From JABDGC01 sp964449835 (GTDB taxonomy: Bacteria > Pseudomonadota > Gammaproteobacteria > DSM-16500), in NCBI GenBank assembly GCA_964449835.1, contig CAYVBZ010000005.1, positions 1 through 49,307 on the forward strand: a stretch of DNA of 49,307 nt, written 5' to 3'. Shown in pieces: positions 24,207 through 32,354 of the stretch. Within the stretch, counting starts at the first letter, position 1. Every line of letters starts with the position of its first letter. Both the position numbers and the translations under genes were made by a program. The notes under the pieces were generated by a model that was given only the letters and a program-made list of their open reading frames with translations, searched no databases and was not told the origin of the DNA.

Positions 24207-25552
24207 TGTTTTGGAAAAAGAACATCGACTTGTAAACCTAGGTTTCCAGGCCCTGTGTTCAGAGAGACTTTGGCATGATGGAGTTCAGCGATTTGACTGA
24301 CAATGGCAAGGCCCAGTCCGCTGCCGCAGGCTGTTGTGCCAGGAATACGGAAAAAGCGCTCAAAAACACGCTCGCGCAGTTCCATGGGAATGCCTGGGCC
24401 TGTGTCAGTGACGCGCAAAATCAGGTGATGCTCCATTTCTAGGATCTCGACTTTGATCCGGCCTTGAGGCGGGGTGTAGCGGATGGCATTGTCGATGACA
24501 TTGCGGATTAGGATGCCTAAGGCCGCATCGCTGCCTCTCATGATGGCTGTTTGATGTTGGGAAGCCAGTTCTATCTCAATGTTCTTGTCCAAGGCCTGCG
24601 GCACCAAATAAGCAATGATTTCGGTGGCGAGTTTGTGGAGATCGACAGGCTTCGTTTCAGTGAGCGCTTTTTCTTCGCCTAGACGGCTCAAGGTTAAAAG
24701 CTGAGTGACCACATGCGTGCAACGGTCAACACTTTGCACGACCTTGGATAAAGCGTCATGACGATCTATTTCATTGGCTGTTTTGATGGCCACCTGAGTC
24801 TGGGTCTTTAAGGCGGCGAGTGGTGTGCGCAGCTCATGCGCGGCGTCGGCCGCAAAACGTTTATTGCGTTCAAAGGCCAATTGTAAACGAATAAAGAGCT
24901 TATTTAATTCTGACACCAAGGGTTCAATTTCAACCGGGATCTGGCGCATATCCACAGGCGCGAGGTAGGTCGAGGCGCGGTTTGAAATTTCCCCAGTCAC
25001 GCGCGTGATCGAACGCAGTGCAAGTGAGACAATCAACCAAACCAAGAGACCAAAAATAGGATAGGTCACCAAAAGAATATAGGCATTGTTGCGTGCAATA
25101 TCATCTGCAAGCTGGGTACGCGTGAGATAGCTTTCACCGACGAGAATTTTAATTTTCATGGCCTTATCGCTCATGGTGTAAATGCGCCAGTCTTTCTTCT
25201 CTAGAATTTGATCGCTAAAGCCAAAAGGCGCATGTTTTAATTCTGGATAAGCCGCAGTGGAATGCAATAATAAGTTGCCCTTCCGGTCCCAAACTTGAAA
25301 CATAAAGCGTTGTGTCGAGGCAGATAAGTTCTTCTGAATATTTTGAATGATGGTCTGTCGCACGGCGTTATTTTCTTTGGCAGATTGACTCAGAATATTA
25401 ATTAAAGAGGCCATCTTGACCAGTTGACTGTCCAGGGAAGGTTGAACGACATGTTCGTCCAGAAGGTAGTTGCCAATTGCCGTGATCGCAGAGGCAAGGG
25501 TGATGCTGATTAAGAGGCTGACAAGCAGGAAGTAGCGTATCGAGCGGATCAT
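24203..25552 (-). CDS. Two-component sensor histidine kinase (QseC/PmrB type)
   Basis: A 449-residue membrane-bound sensor. The N-terminal membrane segment spans about 7-30. A periplasmic sensor region of about 130 residues follows, then a second membrane segment at about 157-180 and a HAMP-like linker. The phospho-acceptor is His239 in the H-box DAAHELRTPLAALKTQ. The ATPase domain shows NVIDNAIRYTPPQGRI (N-box), VTDTGPGIPMELRERVFERFF (G1/F) and GSGLGLAIVSQIAELH (G2). The organisation resembles QseC and PmrB; the signal cannot be told from sequence. The gene overlaps the response regulator by 4 bp and the AddB-like gene by 4 bp. Confidence 0.93.
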   Translation of the reverse strand: MIRSIRYFLLVSLLISITLASAITAIGNYLLDEHVVQPSLDSQLVKMASLINILSQSAKENNAVRQTIIQNIQKNLSASTQRFMFQVWDRKGNLLLHSTAAYPELKHAPFGFSDQILEKKDWRIYTMSDKAMKIKILVGESYLTRTQLADDIARNNAYILLVTYPIFGLLVWLIVSLALRSITRVTGEISNRASTYLAPVDMRQIPVEIEPLVSELNKLFIRLQLAFERNKRFAADAAHELRTPLAALKTQTQVAIKTANEIDRHDALSKVVQSVDRCTHVVTQLLTLSRLGEEKALTETKPVDLHKLATEIIAYLVPQALDKNIEIELASQHQTAIMRGSDAALGILIRNVIDNAIRYTPPQGRIKVEILEMEHHLILRVTDTGPGIPMELRERVFERFFRIPGTTACGSGLGLAIVSQIAELHHAKVSLNTGPGNLGLQVDVLFPKQ

Positions 25553-26247
25553 TTTTTTGTGGCACTTTTCGTGTCTTTGTTAGAATCTTTGATCTTTTCG
25601 ATCATGTAGCCAATGCCGCGAATTGTGCGAAAAAATTCCTGGCCGAATTTTTTCCTGAGGTTATGGATATGCACTTCCAGTGCATTGCTATCGACTTCTT
25701 CGCCCCAACCATATAAAGATTGCGTTAAATGTTCCCGCGATAAGACGCGGCCCGCGTTTTCAAGCAGAATATGTAATAAAGCAAATTCGCGGCGCGGCAG
25801 GGTGATATTTTCTTGATTGAAAGTGACGAGATGCGAAGCGGGATCCAGGGTCAGATTGCCATGAATAATTTGCGGCAGTGCGCGGGAAGCAAAACGTCTT
25901 TGCAAGGCGCGCAGCCGTGCACAAACTTCATCCAGGTCAAAAGGTTTCGTGAGATAATCATCAGCGCCACTGTCCAAGCCTTTGACGCGCTCTTCAACAG
26001 ATTCACGCGCCGTGAGAATTAACACGGGTGTGGTATTGCCGCGTGCTCTCATTCTTTGTAGCAGAGAAAGGCCATCCACTTTAGGGAGAGTCAGGTCAAG
26101 AATGACGAGGTCAAAGGTTTCATTTTGCAGTGCTTGATCTGCTGCGAGACCATTTTTTGTCCAATCGACAGTGTAGCCAACCTGCATTAAACCAGTCCGC
26201 AGGCCGTCACCCAGTAATTCATCATCTTCAACAAGAAGTACACGCAT
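25549..26247 (-). CDS. OmpR/PhoB-family response regulator (QseB/PmrA type)
   Basis: A 232-residue DNA-binding response regulator. The receiver domain has the acidic pair D8-D9 (VEDDELLGDGL), the phospho-acceptor D51 (DLVILDLTLPKVDG), and the conserved Lys in DDYLTKPFDLDEV. The winged-helix output domain includes TLPRREFALLHILLENAGRVLSRE and ends with TIRGIGYMIEK, the beta-hairpin wing typical of OmpR-type regulators. A Lys/Asp/Thr-rich tail follows. Its stop overlaps the kinase start by 4 bp. It is the first gene of the run regulator-kinase-AddB-AddA; no other gene intervenes before the UDG-like gene 61 bp upstream. Confidence 0.94.
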   Translation of the reverse strand: MRVLLVEDDELLGDGLRTGLMQVGYTVDWTKNGLAADQALQNETFDLVILDLTLPKVDGLSLLQRMRARGNTTPVLILTARESVEERVKGLDSGADDYLTKPFDLDEVCARLRALQRRFASRALPQIIHGNLTLDPASHLVTFNQENITLPRREFALLHILLENAGRVLSREHLTQSLYGWGEEVDSNALEVHIHNLRKKFGQEFFRTIRGIGYMIEKIKDSNKDTKSATKK

Positions 26248-26308
26248 AGTTTGTTCGTTCTTTTGGATGCCTAGCGGTAACTGTATCTTTTTTGAGAGAA
26301 AATAGCAA

Positions 26309-27061
26309 TCAACTCGTCATTGCGAGCTCTTTTCTCAGCAAATGCAAGGGCCTAAAAAAAGCCAAAACTTCGGGATTTGTAATAAACGAAAGATTATAAG
26401 GATGCTCAGCACAAAGCTTGTTTACTTTTGTAGCAGGCAGCAAAGGCCCAATGATCGCCGCTATTTTGCCGAAAAGCAGAAATTCCACTTGTGGGCGTTC
26501 GGTCAGAAGAAAATCAATCACCTGCTTCAGAAACGGTCGCCAGACTTCTGCATCCTTTCGGACCTGGCTATTTTTATCTGCCTGCGGGTGTAAGACCAAG
26601 GAAGCATTGAGCAATAAAAACCCCTGTTTTAGGAGCTTTAAAAATAAAGCCTCGCCCGTTTGTAAAAGCGCATTTTTGTCCACTCGAGCCAAGTCCTCTT
26701 GATTAAAATGCGGCGGCAGGACCCGGCCTTCGGCAACCAGGAGCATTTTGATGAAATTACGCAGCGAAGTCGCACGATTGACTTGTTTACTGAGTCCTTG
26801 AGGCGACCAGAGTTCATGGACAGCGGCATCCCAAAAGGCAAAACCATTTGCCGATGCGCTGCGTGGATAAGGAGATTCACCTAAGAGAAGATAATTCACA
26901 TCAGAAACGGGCAAGGAAAAAGCATTAAAAATTTTCTCAGGCCCTGGCAGCCAGTTAGCGGTTTGAGTTAATTCCTCGAGATAAGCGTTGTCCATTTGGG
27001 CCAAGGCAGCATGCAGGCAGGGGTACCAGGAAGGGTGGACATTTTTCAGTTCTGGGCGCAT
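26309..27061 (-). CDS. Uracil-DNA glycosylase-like protein with altered active site
   Basis: The 250-residue product shows the layout of family-1 uracil-DNA glycosylase: a motif-A position at 58-66 (LLLGESPYP), an LLLNASLVLHP stretch at 149-159 matching LLLNAxLTV, and a motif-B region with H220 (EHPYNLSF, compare HPSPLS). However, the catalytic Asp of the canonical GQDPYH is a Ser here (S63), the Gln is Glu (E62), and the His is Pro (P66). The normal base-removal chemistry therefore seems unlikely, or is done differently. Neighbours are the two-component/addBA run downstream and trm112 upstream on the other strand. It could be a binding or regulatory relative, or a different specificity. Family level fairly sure, activity unknown. 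Confidence 0.65.
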   Translation of the reverse strand: MRPELKNVHPSWYPCLHAALAQMDNAYLEELTQTANWLPGPEKIFNAFSLPVSDVNYLLLGESPYPRSASANGFAFWDAAVHELWSPQGLSKQVNRATSLRNFIKMLLVAEGRVLPPHFNQEDLARVDKNALLQTGEALFLKLLKQGFLLLNASLVLHPQADKNSQVRKDAEVWRPFLKQVIDFLLTERPQVEFLLFGKIAAIIGPLLPATKVNKLCAEHPYNLSFITNPEVLAFFRPLHLLRKELAMTS

Positions 27062-27093
27062 GAAGGATAAAATTATTTCCTGAGCTACTAGTT

Positions 27094-27116
27094 TCCAAAT
27101 GAATTTAGTTTATACT
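27094..27116 (+). promoter_or_regulatory. Candidate -10 region before the Trm112-family gene
   Basis: TATACT at 27111-27116 is a good -10 hexamer, with a predicted start near 27123, 25 nt before the ATG. No clear -35 stands at the right distance: TAGTTT ends at 27094, 16 bp away, and matches poorly. The gap to the divergent UDG-like gene is 86 bp. Confidence 0.35.
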
Positions 27117-27147
27117 GAATGTGCTGTCAATCTAGGCGATTTCTTTC

Positions 27148-27327
27148 ATGGATAAAAATTTACTTGAAATTTTGGCCTGTCCGGTTTGTAAAGGCGAATT
27201 ACTCTATGACCGTAGCAGCCAAGAGTTAATTTGTAAGTTCGACCGGCTCGCTTACCCCATTGTGGATGAAATCCCGATCATGCTAGAGACGCGGGCTAGA
27301 AGAATCGGGAACGATGAGGACCGTTAA
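27148..27327 (+). CDS. Trm112 family protein (YcaR-like)
   Basis: A 59-residue zinc-ribbon-like protein that begins MDKNLLEILACPVCKGELLY and continues ELICKFDRLAYPIVDEIPIMLE, a close match to the bacterial YcaR/Trm112 family. Only the first CxxC and one later Cys are present, as usual for the bacterial members. Eukaryotic and archaeal Trm112 proteins activate methyltransferases; the bacterial role is less clear. In many gammaproteobacteria the gene sits by lpxK or kdsB; here it precedes an aminopeptidase, which starts 2 bp after the stop. There is no strong ribosome site (GCGAT before ATG 27148). Confidence 0.9.
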   Translation: MDKNLLEILACPVCKGELLYDRSSQELICKFDRLAYPIVDEIPIMLETRARRIGNDEDR

Positions 27328-27328
27328 A

Positions 27329-28720
27329 ATGTTAAATTGTTTTGTGACAAGCTACGATTCTTTGGCAACGCCAATCTTACTTCTTTCTCCTAAGCAAGCA
27401 ACAGAATGGCTCGCGAGACAAAGTGAGTTCACTCAAAATTGGCTGACGGCCGCCCATAATCTGCGTATGGAGCCGGGCAGTCTTTTGTTAGTGCCGAATA
27501 GTGACGGCAAGCTGGGAAAAGTCATCTGCTGTCTTCTCGATGAAAAAGATTTTTGGGCCGCGGGTGCTTTGCCTTTCAGTTTACCTCCGGGCGTTTATCG
27601 TTTTGAAGAGAGAGTAAACCTCTTGCAATTTGCCCTGGCTTTTGGCTTGGGTGCCTATCAGTATACACGCTATAAAAAAGCAACTAAAACACCGGCGCAA
27701 CTTTTTTTGCCGGACGCAGCTGTGGCGAACCAGGTTATTAATCTCGTCGAAGCAAGCTTTTGGGTGCGTGATTTAATCAATACACCTACCGAAGATCTTG
27801 GCCCCACCGAGCTTGCGCATGAGGCGCAGCTGTTGGCAAAAGATTATGGCGCTAAACTGACTCAGTTGGTTGGCGTGGAGTTGCTAAAAAATAATTATGC
27901 CTCGATTTATACCGTTGGACGCGCGAGCGATGATCCGCCGCGTCTGGTGGACCTGCATTGGGGGAACAAGAAGCATCCCAAGGTAACTTTGGTTGGAAAA
28001 GGAGTTTGCTTTGATAGCGGCGGCTTGGATTTGAAATCTGCTTCCGGCATGGCTTTGATGAAAAAGGACATGGCAGGCGCAGCCCATGTTTTGGGGCTCG
28101 CCCGGATGATTATGCAAGCGAAACTGCCGATCTATTTGCGTGTCCTCTTGCCCCTGGTCGAGAACGTGATTTCAGGCAATGCTTATCGTCCGGGAGACGT
28201 TATTAAAAGCCGCAAGGGACTCACGATTGAAATTGGCAATACCGATGCGGAAGGCCGGCTGATTTTAGCTGATGCGCTGACAGAAGGTGCAAGTGACAAA
28301 CCAGACTTATTAATTGACATGTCTACCTTGACCGGTGCGGCCCGCATTGCTTTAGGAACGGACTTGGCGGCTTTGTTCACGAACCGGGATGAGCTAGCGG
28401 AGAAATTATTCCAGCATGCCGAAACGGAGTTTGATCCTCTCTGGCGTTTGCCTTTATTTAAGCCCTACCGCGAACAGATAAATAGTCCGATTGCAGATCT
28501 CTGCAATACAGGATCGGAAGCTTTCGGTGGCGCGATTACTGCGGCCCTTTTTTTAAAAGAATTCGTTCCCGAGGAACAACCCTGGATGCATTTTGACTTG
28601 ATGGCCTGGAATCTCAAAGGTCGTCCCGGCCGCCCGACGGGGGGCGAGGCGAATGTTTTGCGCGCGATGTTTGCTTATTTGAAAGACCGTTTTAGTGGTC
28701 TTGACTCCAATCCAAAATGA
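27329..28720 (+). CDS. M17 leucyl aminopeptidase family protein
   Basis: A two-metal cytosolic aminopeptidase of the PepA/PepB family. The metal-binding and catalytic sequences are VGKGVCFDSGGLDLK, LMKKDMAGAAHVLG and the signature NTDAEGRLIL. The C-terminal TGSEAFGGAITAALFL...MHFDLMAWN closes the active-site domain. The N-terminal domain is present but divergent. I place the start at ATG 27329 (463 residues) because GAGGA lies 8 bp before it; the ATG at 27314, within the Trm112 gene, would add five residues. The last 29 bp overlap the convergent tdh gene. Substrate preference cannot be read from sequence. Confidence 0.9.
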   Translation: MLNCFVTSYDSLATPILLLSPKQATEWLARQSEFTQNWLTAAHNLRMEPGSLLLVPNSDGKLGKVICCLLDEKDFWAAGALPFSLPPGVYRFEERVNLLQFALAFGLGAYQYTRYKKATKTPAQLFLPDAAVANQVINLVEASFWVRDLINTPTEDLGPTELAHEAQLLAKDYGAKLTQLVGVELLKNNYASIYTVGRASDDPPRLVDLHWGNKKHPKVTLVGKGVCFDSGGLDLKSASGMALMKKDMAGAAHVLGLARMIMQAKLPIYLRVLLPLVENVISGNAYRPGDVIKSRKGLTIEIGNTDAEGRLILADALTEGASDKPDLLIDMSTLTGAARIALGTDLAALFTNRDELAEKLFQHAETEFDPLWRLPLFKPYREQINSPIADLCNTGSEAFGGAITAALFLKEFVPEEQPWMHFDLMAWNLKGRPGRPTGGEANVLRAMFAYLKDRFSGLDSNPK

Positions 28721-29738
28721 CTTTCCCGCTCTGCCCTGAAGACATAATCTCGAAAGCGTCCTGATAACGTTCCATTGGAAGCTCATGGGTAATTACCGGC
28801 GAAAGGTCCAACCCCGTTTGCAGCATGCTAATCATTTTATACCAAGTTTCAAACATCTTGCGTCCATAAATACCGTTCAGCTGCAGCCCCTTCATGATCA
28901 CAGTGCTCCAATTAATCGTGGTATTTTCAGGAAGAAAACCAAGCAAGGCGATTTTCCCTGCGTGATTCATACTGGATAGCATATTTTGAAAAGCTTGCAT
29001 GTTGCCCGACATTTCAAGGCCAACGTCAAAGCCCTCTCTCATTCCCAAATCCTTCATGACTTCTTGCAGCGTTTTATCTTTGGGATGCAAGGCGAGGGTG
29101 GCCCCTATTTTTTTTGCAAGGGAAAGACGATATTCATTGATGTCGGTAATGACAATGTAACGCGCGCCAACATGTCGGGCAATCGCTGCGGCCATGAGGC
29201 CCACAGGTCCTGCGCCTGTAATGAGAACATCCTCACCGACTAACTCATAGGTCAGCGCGGTATGAGTGGCATTACCAAAAGGATCCAGAATGGCGGCAGT
29301 GGAATCGGAAATGGAAGATGGCAAAACGCAGGCATTTTCCGCTGGAATTGCGACATATTCAGCAAAGCAGCCCGAACGGGTGACGCCAACGGCTTCGTTG
29401 ATTCTGCAAAGATGCGCATGTCCTGTACGACAGGGGCGACAATGACGACAAGCAATGTGGCCTTCGCCTGAAACCCGATCACCGGGCTTGACGCCCTTGA
29501 CCTGGCCCCCAATTTCGACCACTTCGCCGACAAACTCATGTCCAATCACAAGCGGGACCGGAATATGGCTTTGTGCCCAACTGTCCCATTGATAAATATG
29601 AATGTCGGTGCCGCAAATAGCGGTTTTTTTGATTTTGATGAGCACCTCATTTGGCCCTACAACCGGCAGCGGCACATCGGCCAGCCAGATTCCTTTCTCC
29701 GCTTTTGCTTTGACCAGGGCTTTCATTAAAGTTTTCAT
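28692..29738 (-). CDS. tdh: L-threonine 3-dehydrogenase
   Basis: Tdh oxidises threonine to 2-amino-3-ketobutyrate with NAD, the first step of threonine breakdown to glycine and acetyl-CoA. The zinc alcohol dehydrogenase fold shows the catalytic-zinc motifs AICGTDIHIY and GHEFVGEV. The structural-zinc lobe is CRHCRPCRTGHAHLC (C-x2-C-x2-C-x7-C), and the NAD motif is ITGAGPVGLMAA. The length of 344-348 is normal. The ATG at 29738 overlaps the kbl stop by 4 bp (ATGA), while a second ATG at 29726 aligns with the usual MKAL start; either may be used. Convergent overlap with the aminopeptidase gene is 29 bp. Confidence 0.97.
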   Translation of the reverse strand: MKTLMKALVKAKAEKGIWLADVPLPVVGPNEVLIKIKKTAICGTDIHIYQWDSWAQSHIPVPLVIGHEFVGEVVEIGGQVKGVKPGDRVSGEGHIACRHCRPCRTGHAHLCRINEAVGVTRSGCFAEYVAIPAENACVLPSSISDSTAAILDPFGNATHTALTYELVGEDVLITGAGPVGLMAAAIARHVGARYIVITDINEYRLSLAKKIGATLALHPKDKTLQEVMKDLGMREGFDVGLEMSGNMQAFQNMLSSMNHAGKIALLGFLPENTTINWSTVIMKGLQLNGIYGRKMFETWYKMISMLQTGLDLSPVITHELPMERYQDAFEIMSSGQSGKVILDWSQDH

Positions 29739-30928
29739 TGAGTCACCTTGAGTTTTTGTCCAACTTGCACGAAGGCCTTTAAGGCTTGGTCTAAGTGTTC
29801 TTTCTGGTGCGCGGCTGAAATTTGAACGCGAATGCGCGCGGCCCCCATCGGAACAACGGGATAAGAAAAGCCAATGACATAAATCCCATGCTTTAACAAT
29901 TCATCGGCCATGTCTTTTGCTAATTTGGCATCCCCTAGCATGACAGGGACGATAGGGTGGTCGCCCGGAATGATTTTAAAGCCGAGTTCGCTGATTTTCT
30001 TGCGGAAATAACGGGTGTTTTCGTGGAGTTTAATACGCAGCGCTTGTGAGGTTTCGAGTGTTTCAAAGACTTGAATCGAGGTGGCAGCAATGACGGGGGC
30101 CAGTGTATTGGAAAATAAATAAGGCCGTGAGCGTTCTCGCAGCCAGGTGATGATTTCACCATGGCCGCTGGTATAACCACCTGAAGCGCCCCCTAAAGCT
30201 TTGCCCAAGGTGCCGGTAATGAGATCGACTCGCTTCATCACCTGATGGTATTCCGGTGTGCCCCGTCCATGCTCGCCCATAAATCCCACTGCATGGGAGT
30301 CGTCCACCATGACGAGCGCGTCATAGCGTTCCGCGAGGTCGCAGATGGCGGGTAAGTTGGCAATAATGCCATCCATAGAAAAAACACCGTCTGTTGCAAT
30401 GAGGCGAAAACGGCAGTTTTGGGCTTCCTTAAGTTTCTGTTCGAGCTCAGCCATATCGTTATTGGCATAGCGAAAACGTTGTGCTTTACAGAGCCGGATG
30501 CCGTCGATAATGCTCGCGTGGTTCAGCGCATCGCTGATAATGGCATCTTCCGGCCCAAGCAAGGTTTCAAAGAGTCCGCCGTTGGCATCGAAACAGGAGG
30601 AATAAAGAATGGTGTCATCCGTGCCTAAAAAATGGCTGATGTGCTGTTCCAGCTCTTTATGGATGGTTTGGGTCCCGCAAATAAAGCGCACCGAAGAGAG
30701 GCCAAAGCCATAGCGGTCCAAAGCTTTTTTGGCCGCCTCAATCAAGGAGGGATGATCAGCGAGACCTAGATAATTATTGGCGCATAAGTTAATAACTTCT
30801 TTGCCGTCCTGCAGTCGAATGACAGCCTGCTGAGGGGAAGTGATGACACGTTCGCCTTTGAAAAGTCCAGATTCTTTGAGTTTTTCAGTTTCTTGCTGTA
30901 AAAACCGGAGAAAGTTCTGCTTGGGCAT
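29735..30928 (-). CDS. kbl: 2-amino-3-ketobutyrate CoA ligase (glycine C-acetyltransferase)
   Basis: Kbl is a pyridoxal-phosphate enzyme that splits 2-amino-3-ketobutyrate with CoA into glycine and acetyl-CoA, directly using the product of Tdh. The 397-residue sequence has the alpha-oxoamine-synthase signature: NYLGLADHP, SVRFICGTQTIHKELE, VDDSHAVGFMGEHGRGTPE and the PLP lysine in TGTLGKALGGASGGY. It precedes tdh with a 4-bp overlap, forming the common kbl-tdh operon. The start ATG 30928 is followed by MPKQNFLRFL; a GGA lies just before. Identification is secure. Confidence 0.97.
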   Translation of the reverse strand: MPKQNFLRFLQQETEKLKESGLFKGERVITSPQQAVIRLQDGKEVINLCANNYLGLADHPSLIEAAKKALDRYGFGLSSVRFICGTQTIHKELEQHISHFLGTDDTILYSSCFDANGGLFETLLGPEDAIISDALNHASIIDGIRLCKAQRFRYANNDMAELEQKLKEAQNCRFRLIATDGVFSMDGIIANLPAICDLAERYDALVMVDDSHAVGFMGEHGRGTPEYHQVMKRVDLITGTLGKALGGASGGYTSGHGEIITWLRERSRPYLFSNTLAPVIAATSIQVFETLETSQALRIKLHENTRYFRKKISELGFKIIPGDHPIVPVMLGDAKLAKDMADELLKHGIYVIGFSYPVVPMGAARIRVQISAAHQKEHLDQALKAFVQVGQKLKVTQ

Positions 30929-31031
30929 TGATCCATCCTTTTACGATAATAGGCCTGGATTATGGAGCAGATTTGAAGGAGTGGCAAGAAAGGCGAGGCG
31001 GTACCCCAGGGCCGTCCCATTAAAAAATGAT

Positions 31032-31068
31032 CCCCTCTCCTGGAGCGCGTAGCGCGAGGGGAGAGGGG
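31032..31068. repeat. Intergenic palindrome with CCCCTCTCC/GGAGAGGGG arms
   Basis: The arms CCCCTCTCC (31032-31040) and GGAGAGGGG (31060-31068) enclose a second small palindrome of GCGC units (31045-31055). A GGGGTAGGGGTAG tail follows. It lies in the 176-bp gap between kbl and the next minus-strand gene. It resembles in spirit the repeats at 15554 and 45718 but has a different core. Confidence 0.5.
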
Positions 31069-31104
31069 TAGGGGTAGTGAAAATCTGCAAGCACTTCTCG
31101 GGTG

Positions 31105-31608
31105 TTAAAGGCGTTTTCGCTGTGATTTTTCAACTTTGGCGGCTTTTTCTTTTTCGCGGGCAAATTGGAGATAATCCTGCAGTAGAAAATGCGTTATTTT
31201 ATTTTGAGGGTGATTTTGTTCAAGGACAAATTGAACAAAGGTATCCAAAGCATGGTTTTTGCGCTGTGCTGGCTGCTCCACCGCTTGCCTGAGGTAATCA
31301 GAAAGCAAGGGTTTAATTTTGCTATTTTCAGGTCGTTCCAGAATGTCGGCCAAGGCTTGGGGGGAGAGGACGTTCCAACAGCTGTCCAGGCAATTTTCCA
31401 GCTTTTGCCGCTTTGGGTGGTTGATCAGTTCAGGATGGCAGGAAAGACATAAAAGCAGAAAAATGAAGACCTCAGCTTCCTGGTTTATTTTCCTTTCATT
31501 CAGCTCTTTGATCAGGTATGTTAATTGACCGCGATCATTCACGTTTATTAATGACTGGATGACCTTTTCTTGAAGTGAGGATGGGTTTTTTCGAAGTAAG
31601 CTGGGCAT
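31105..31608 (-). CDS. Unknown helical protein
   Basis: I do not recognise this 167-residue product. It is predicted all-alpha, rich in Leu, Gln, Lys and Asn, without membrane segments or a signal peptide, and ends in a strongly basic lysine/arginine stretch (EKEKAAKVEKSQRKRL). It contains three cysteines clustered near the middle. The frame extends to a GTG at 31617, but ATG 31608 is preceded by GTGGA and is preferred. It is divergent from sdhE with a 51-bp gap. Confidence 0.6.
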   Translation of the reverse strand: MPSLLRKNPSSLQEKVIQSLINVNDRGQLTYLIKELNERKINQEAEVFIFLLLCLSCHPELINHPKRQKLENCLDSCWNVLSPQALADILERPENSKIKPLLSDYLRQAVEQPAQRKNHALDTFVQFVLEQNHPQNKITHFLLQDYLQFAREKEKAAKVEKSQRKRL

Positions 31609-31659
31609 AATTTCCACTCTCTTGTTTTGTTATAACTATAATATAGCAGATATTTTGGA

Positions 31660-31944
31660 ATGAAAGATATAGATGCAAATAATGAAGAGCTTGCACAGCT
31701 TCGCTGGGCGTGCCGGCGCGGCATGCTGGAACTTGACCTCATGCTTAGACGGTTTTTGGACGCCTGTTTTCAAGATTTAGACCCGACTGAAAGAAGTATT
31801 TTTAAAGCCCTTTTAAAGGAAACTGATCAAGATTTATTCGCTTTTCTCTTGGGAAGTAAGATGCCCCTAGATCCGAAGTTTCCTCCTCTCATCAAAAAGA
31901 TACAAGCCTATGCCCAAACTGCAGCTTCGGTTACAACCTTCTAA
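31660..31944 (+). CDS. sdhE: FAD assembly factor SdhE
   Basis: SdhE promotes covalent flavinylation of succinate dehydrogenase. The 94-residue product shows the family motif LRWACRRGMLELDLMLRRFL (RGxxELD, with the Glu-Leu-Asp that contacts the flavoprotein), followed by the acidic LDPTERSIFKALLKETDQDL segment. It is the gammaproteobacterial YgfY/CptB size. The next gene, ygfX, overlaps by 35 bp as in the usual sdhE-ygfX pair. A TATAAT-like stretch stands about 25 bp before the ATG in the short gap from the divergent gene. Confidence 0.95.
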   Translation: MKDIDANNEELAQLRWACRRGMLELDLMLRRFLDACFQDLDPTERSIFKALLKETDQDLFAFLLGSKMPLDPKFPPLIKKIQAYAQTAASVTTF

Positions 31945-32353
31945 GTCCTTTTTTATTATCATGTTATTTATTCTTAGCGGGGCTTTGGTTAGTATCTTTT
32001 GTTCCGATTTGCCGTATTATATACAGCTCCTCTTGGCCGCTGCTGCCTTGGTTTACGGAGGCCGCTTGATCTGGGGGACTGTTTTATTGAGAGAAAAAAG
32101 GGCGGTTGTGCTCTTGACCTGCCAAGATGATAATACTTGGCTGCTGACGGAACGTTCCGGAAGAGAATATTCCGCTGACTTGTGCGGAGACAGCACGCGT
32201 TTCCCTGGGCTCAATATTTTGCGTTTTAAGCAAAGCAGCCAGGAAGGATGTTTAGGAAAGCGGCGCGATACCGTGGTCTTTTATGATTCCGTCGATCCGG
32301 ATTGTTACCGGCGACTGCAAATGAGGTTGGGTTCGCTATATGCAATTAGCTGA
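31910..32353 (+). CDS. YgfX-like (CptA) membrane protein
   Basis: A 147-residue protein with two membrane segments at about 15-33 and 36-57, followed by a soluble beta-rich part. Sequence is poorly conserved in this family, so the call rests on size, topology and position directly after, and overlapping, sdhE. In E. coli YgfX (CptA) is a membrane-bound inhibitor of MreB and FtsZ assembly that is paired with SdhE. Its stop comes one base before the lepA start. Confidence 0.7.
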   Translation: MPKLQLRLQPSKSFFIIMLFILSGALVSIFCSDLPYYIQLLLAAAALVYGGRLIWGTVLLREKRAVVLLTCQDDNTWLLTERSGREYSADLCGDSTRFPGLNILRFKQSSQEGCLGKRRDTVVFYDSVDPDCYRRLQMRLGSLYAIS

Positions 32354-32354
32354 A

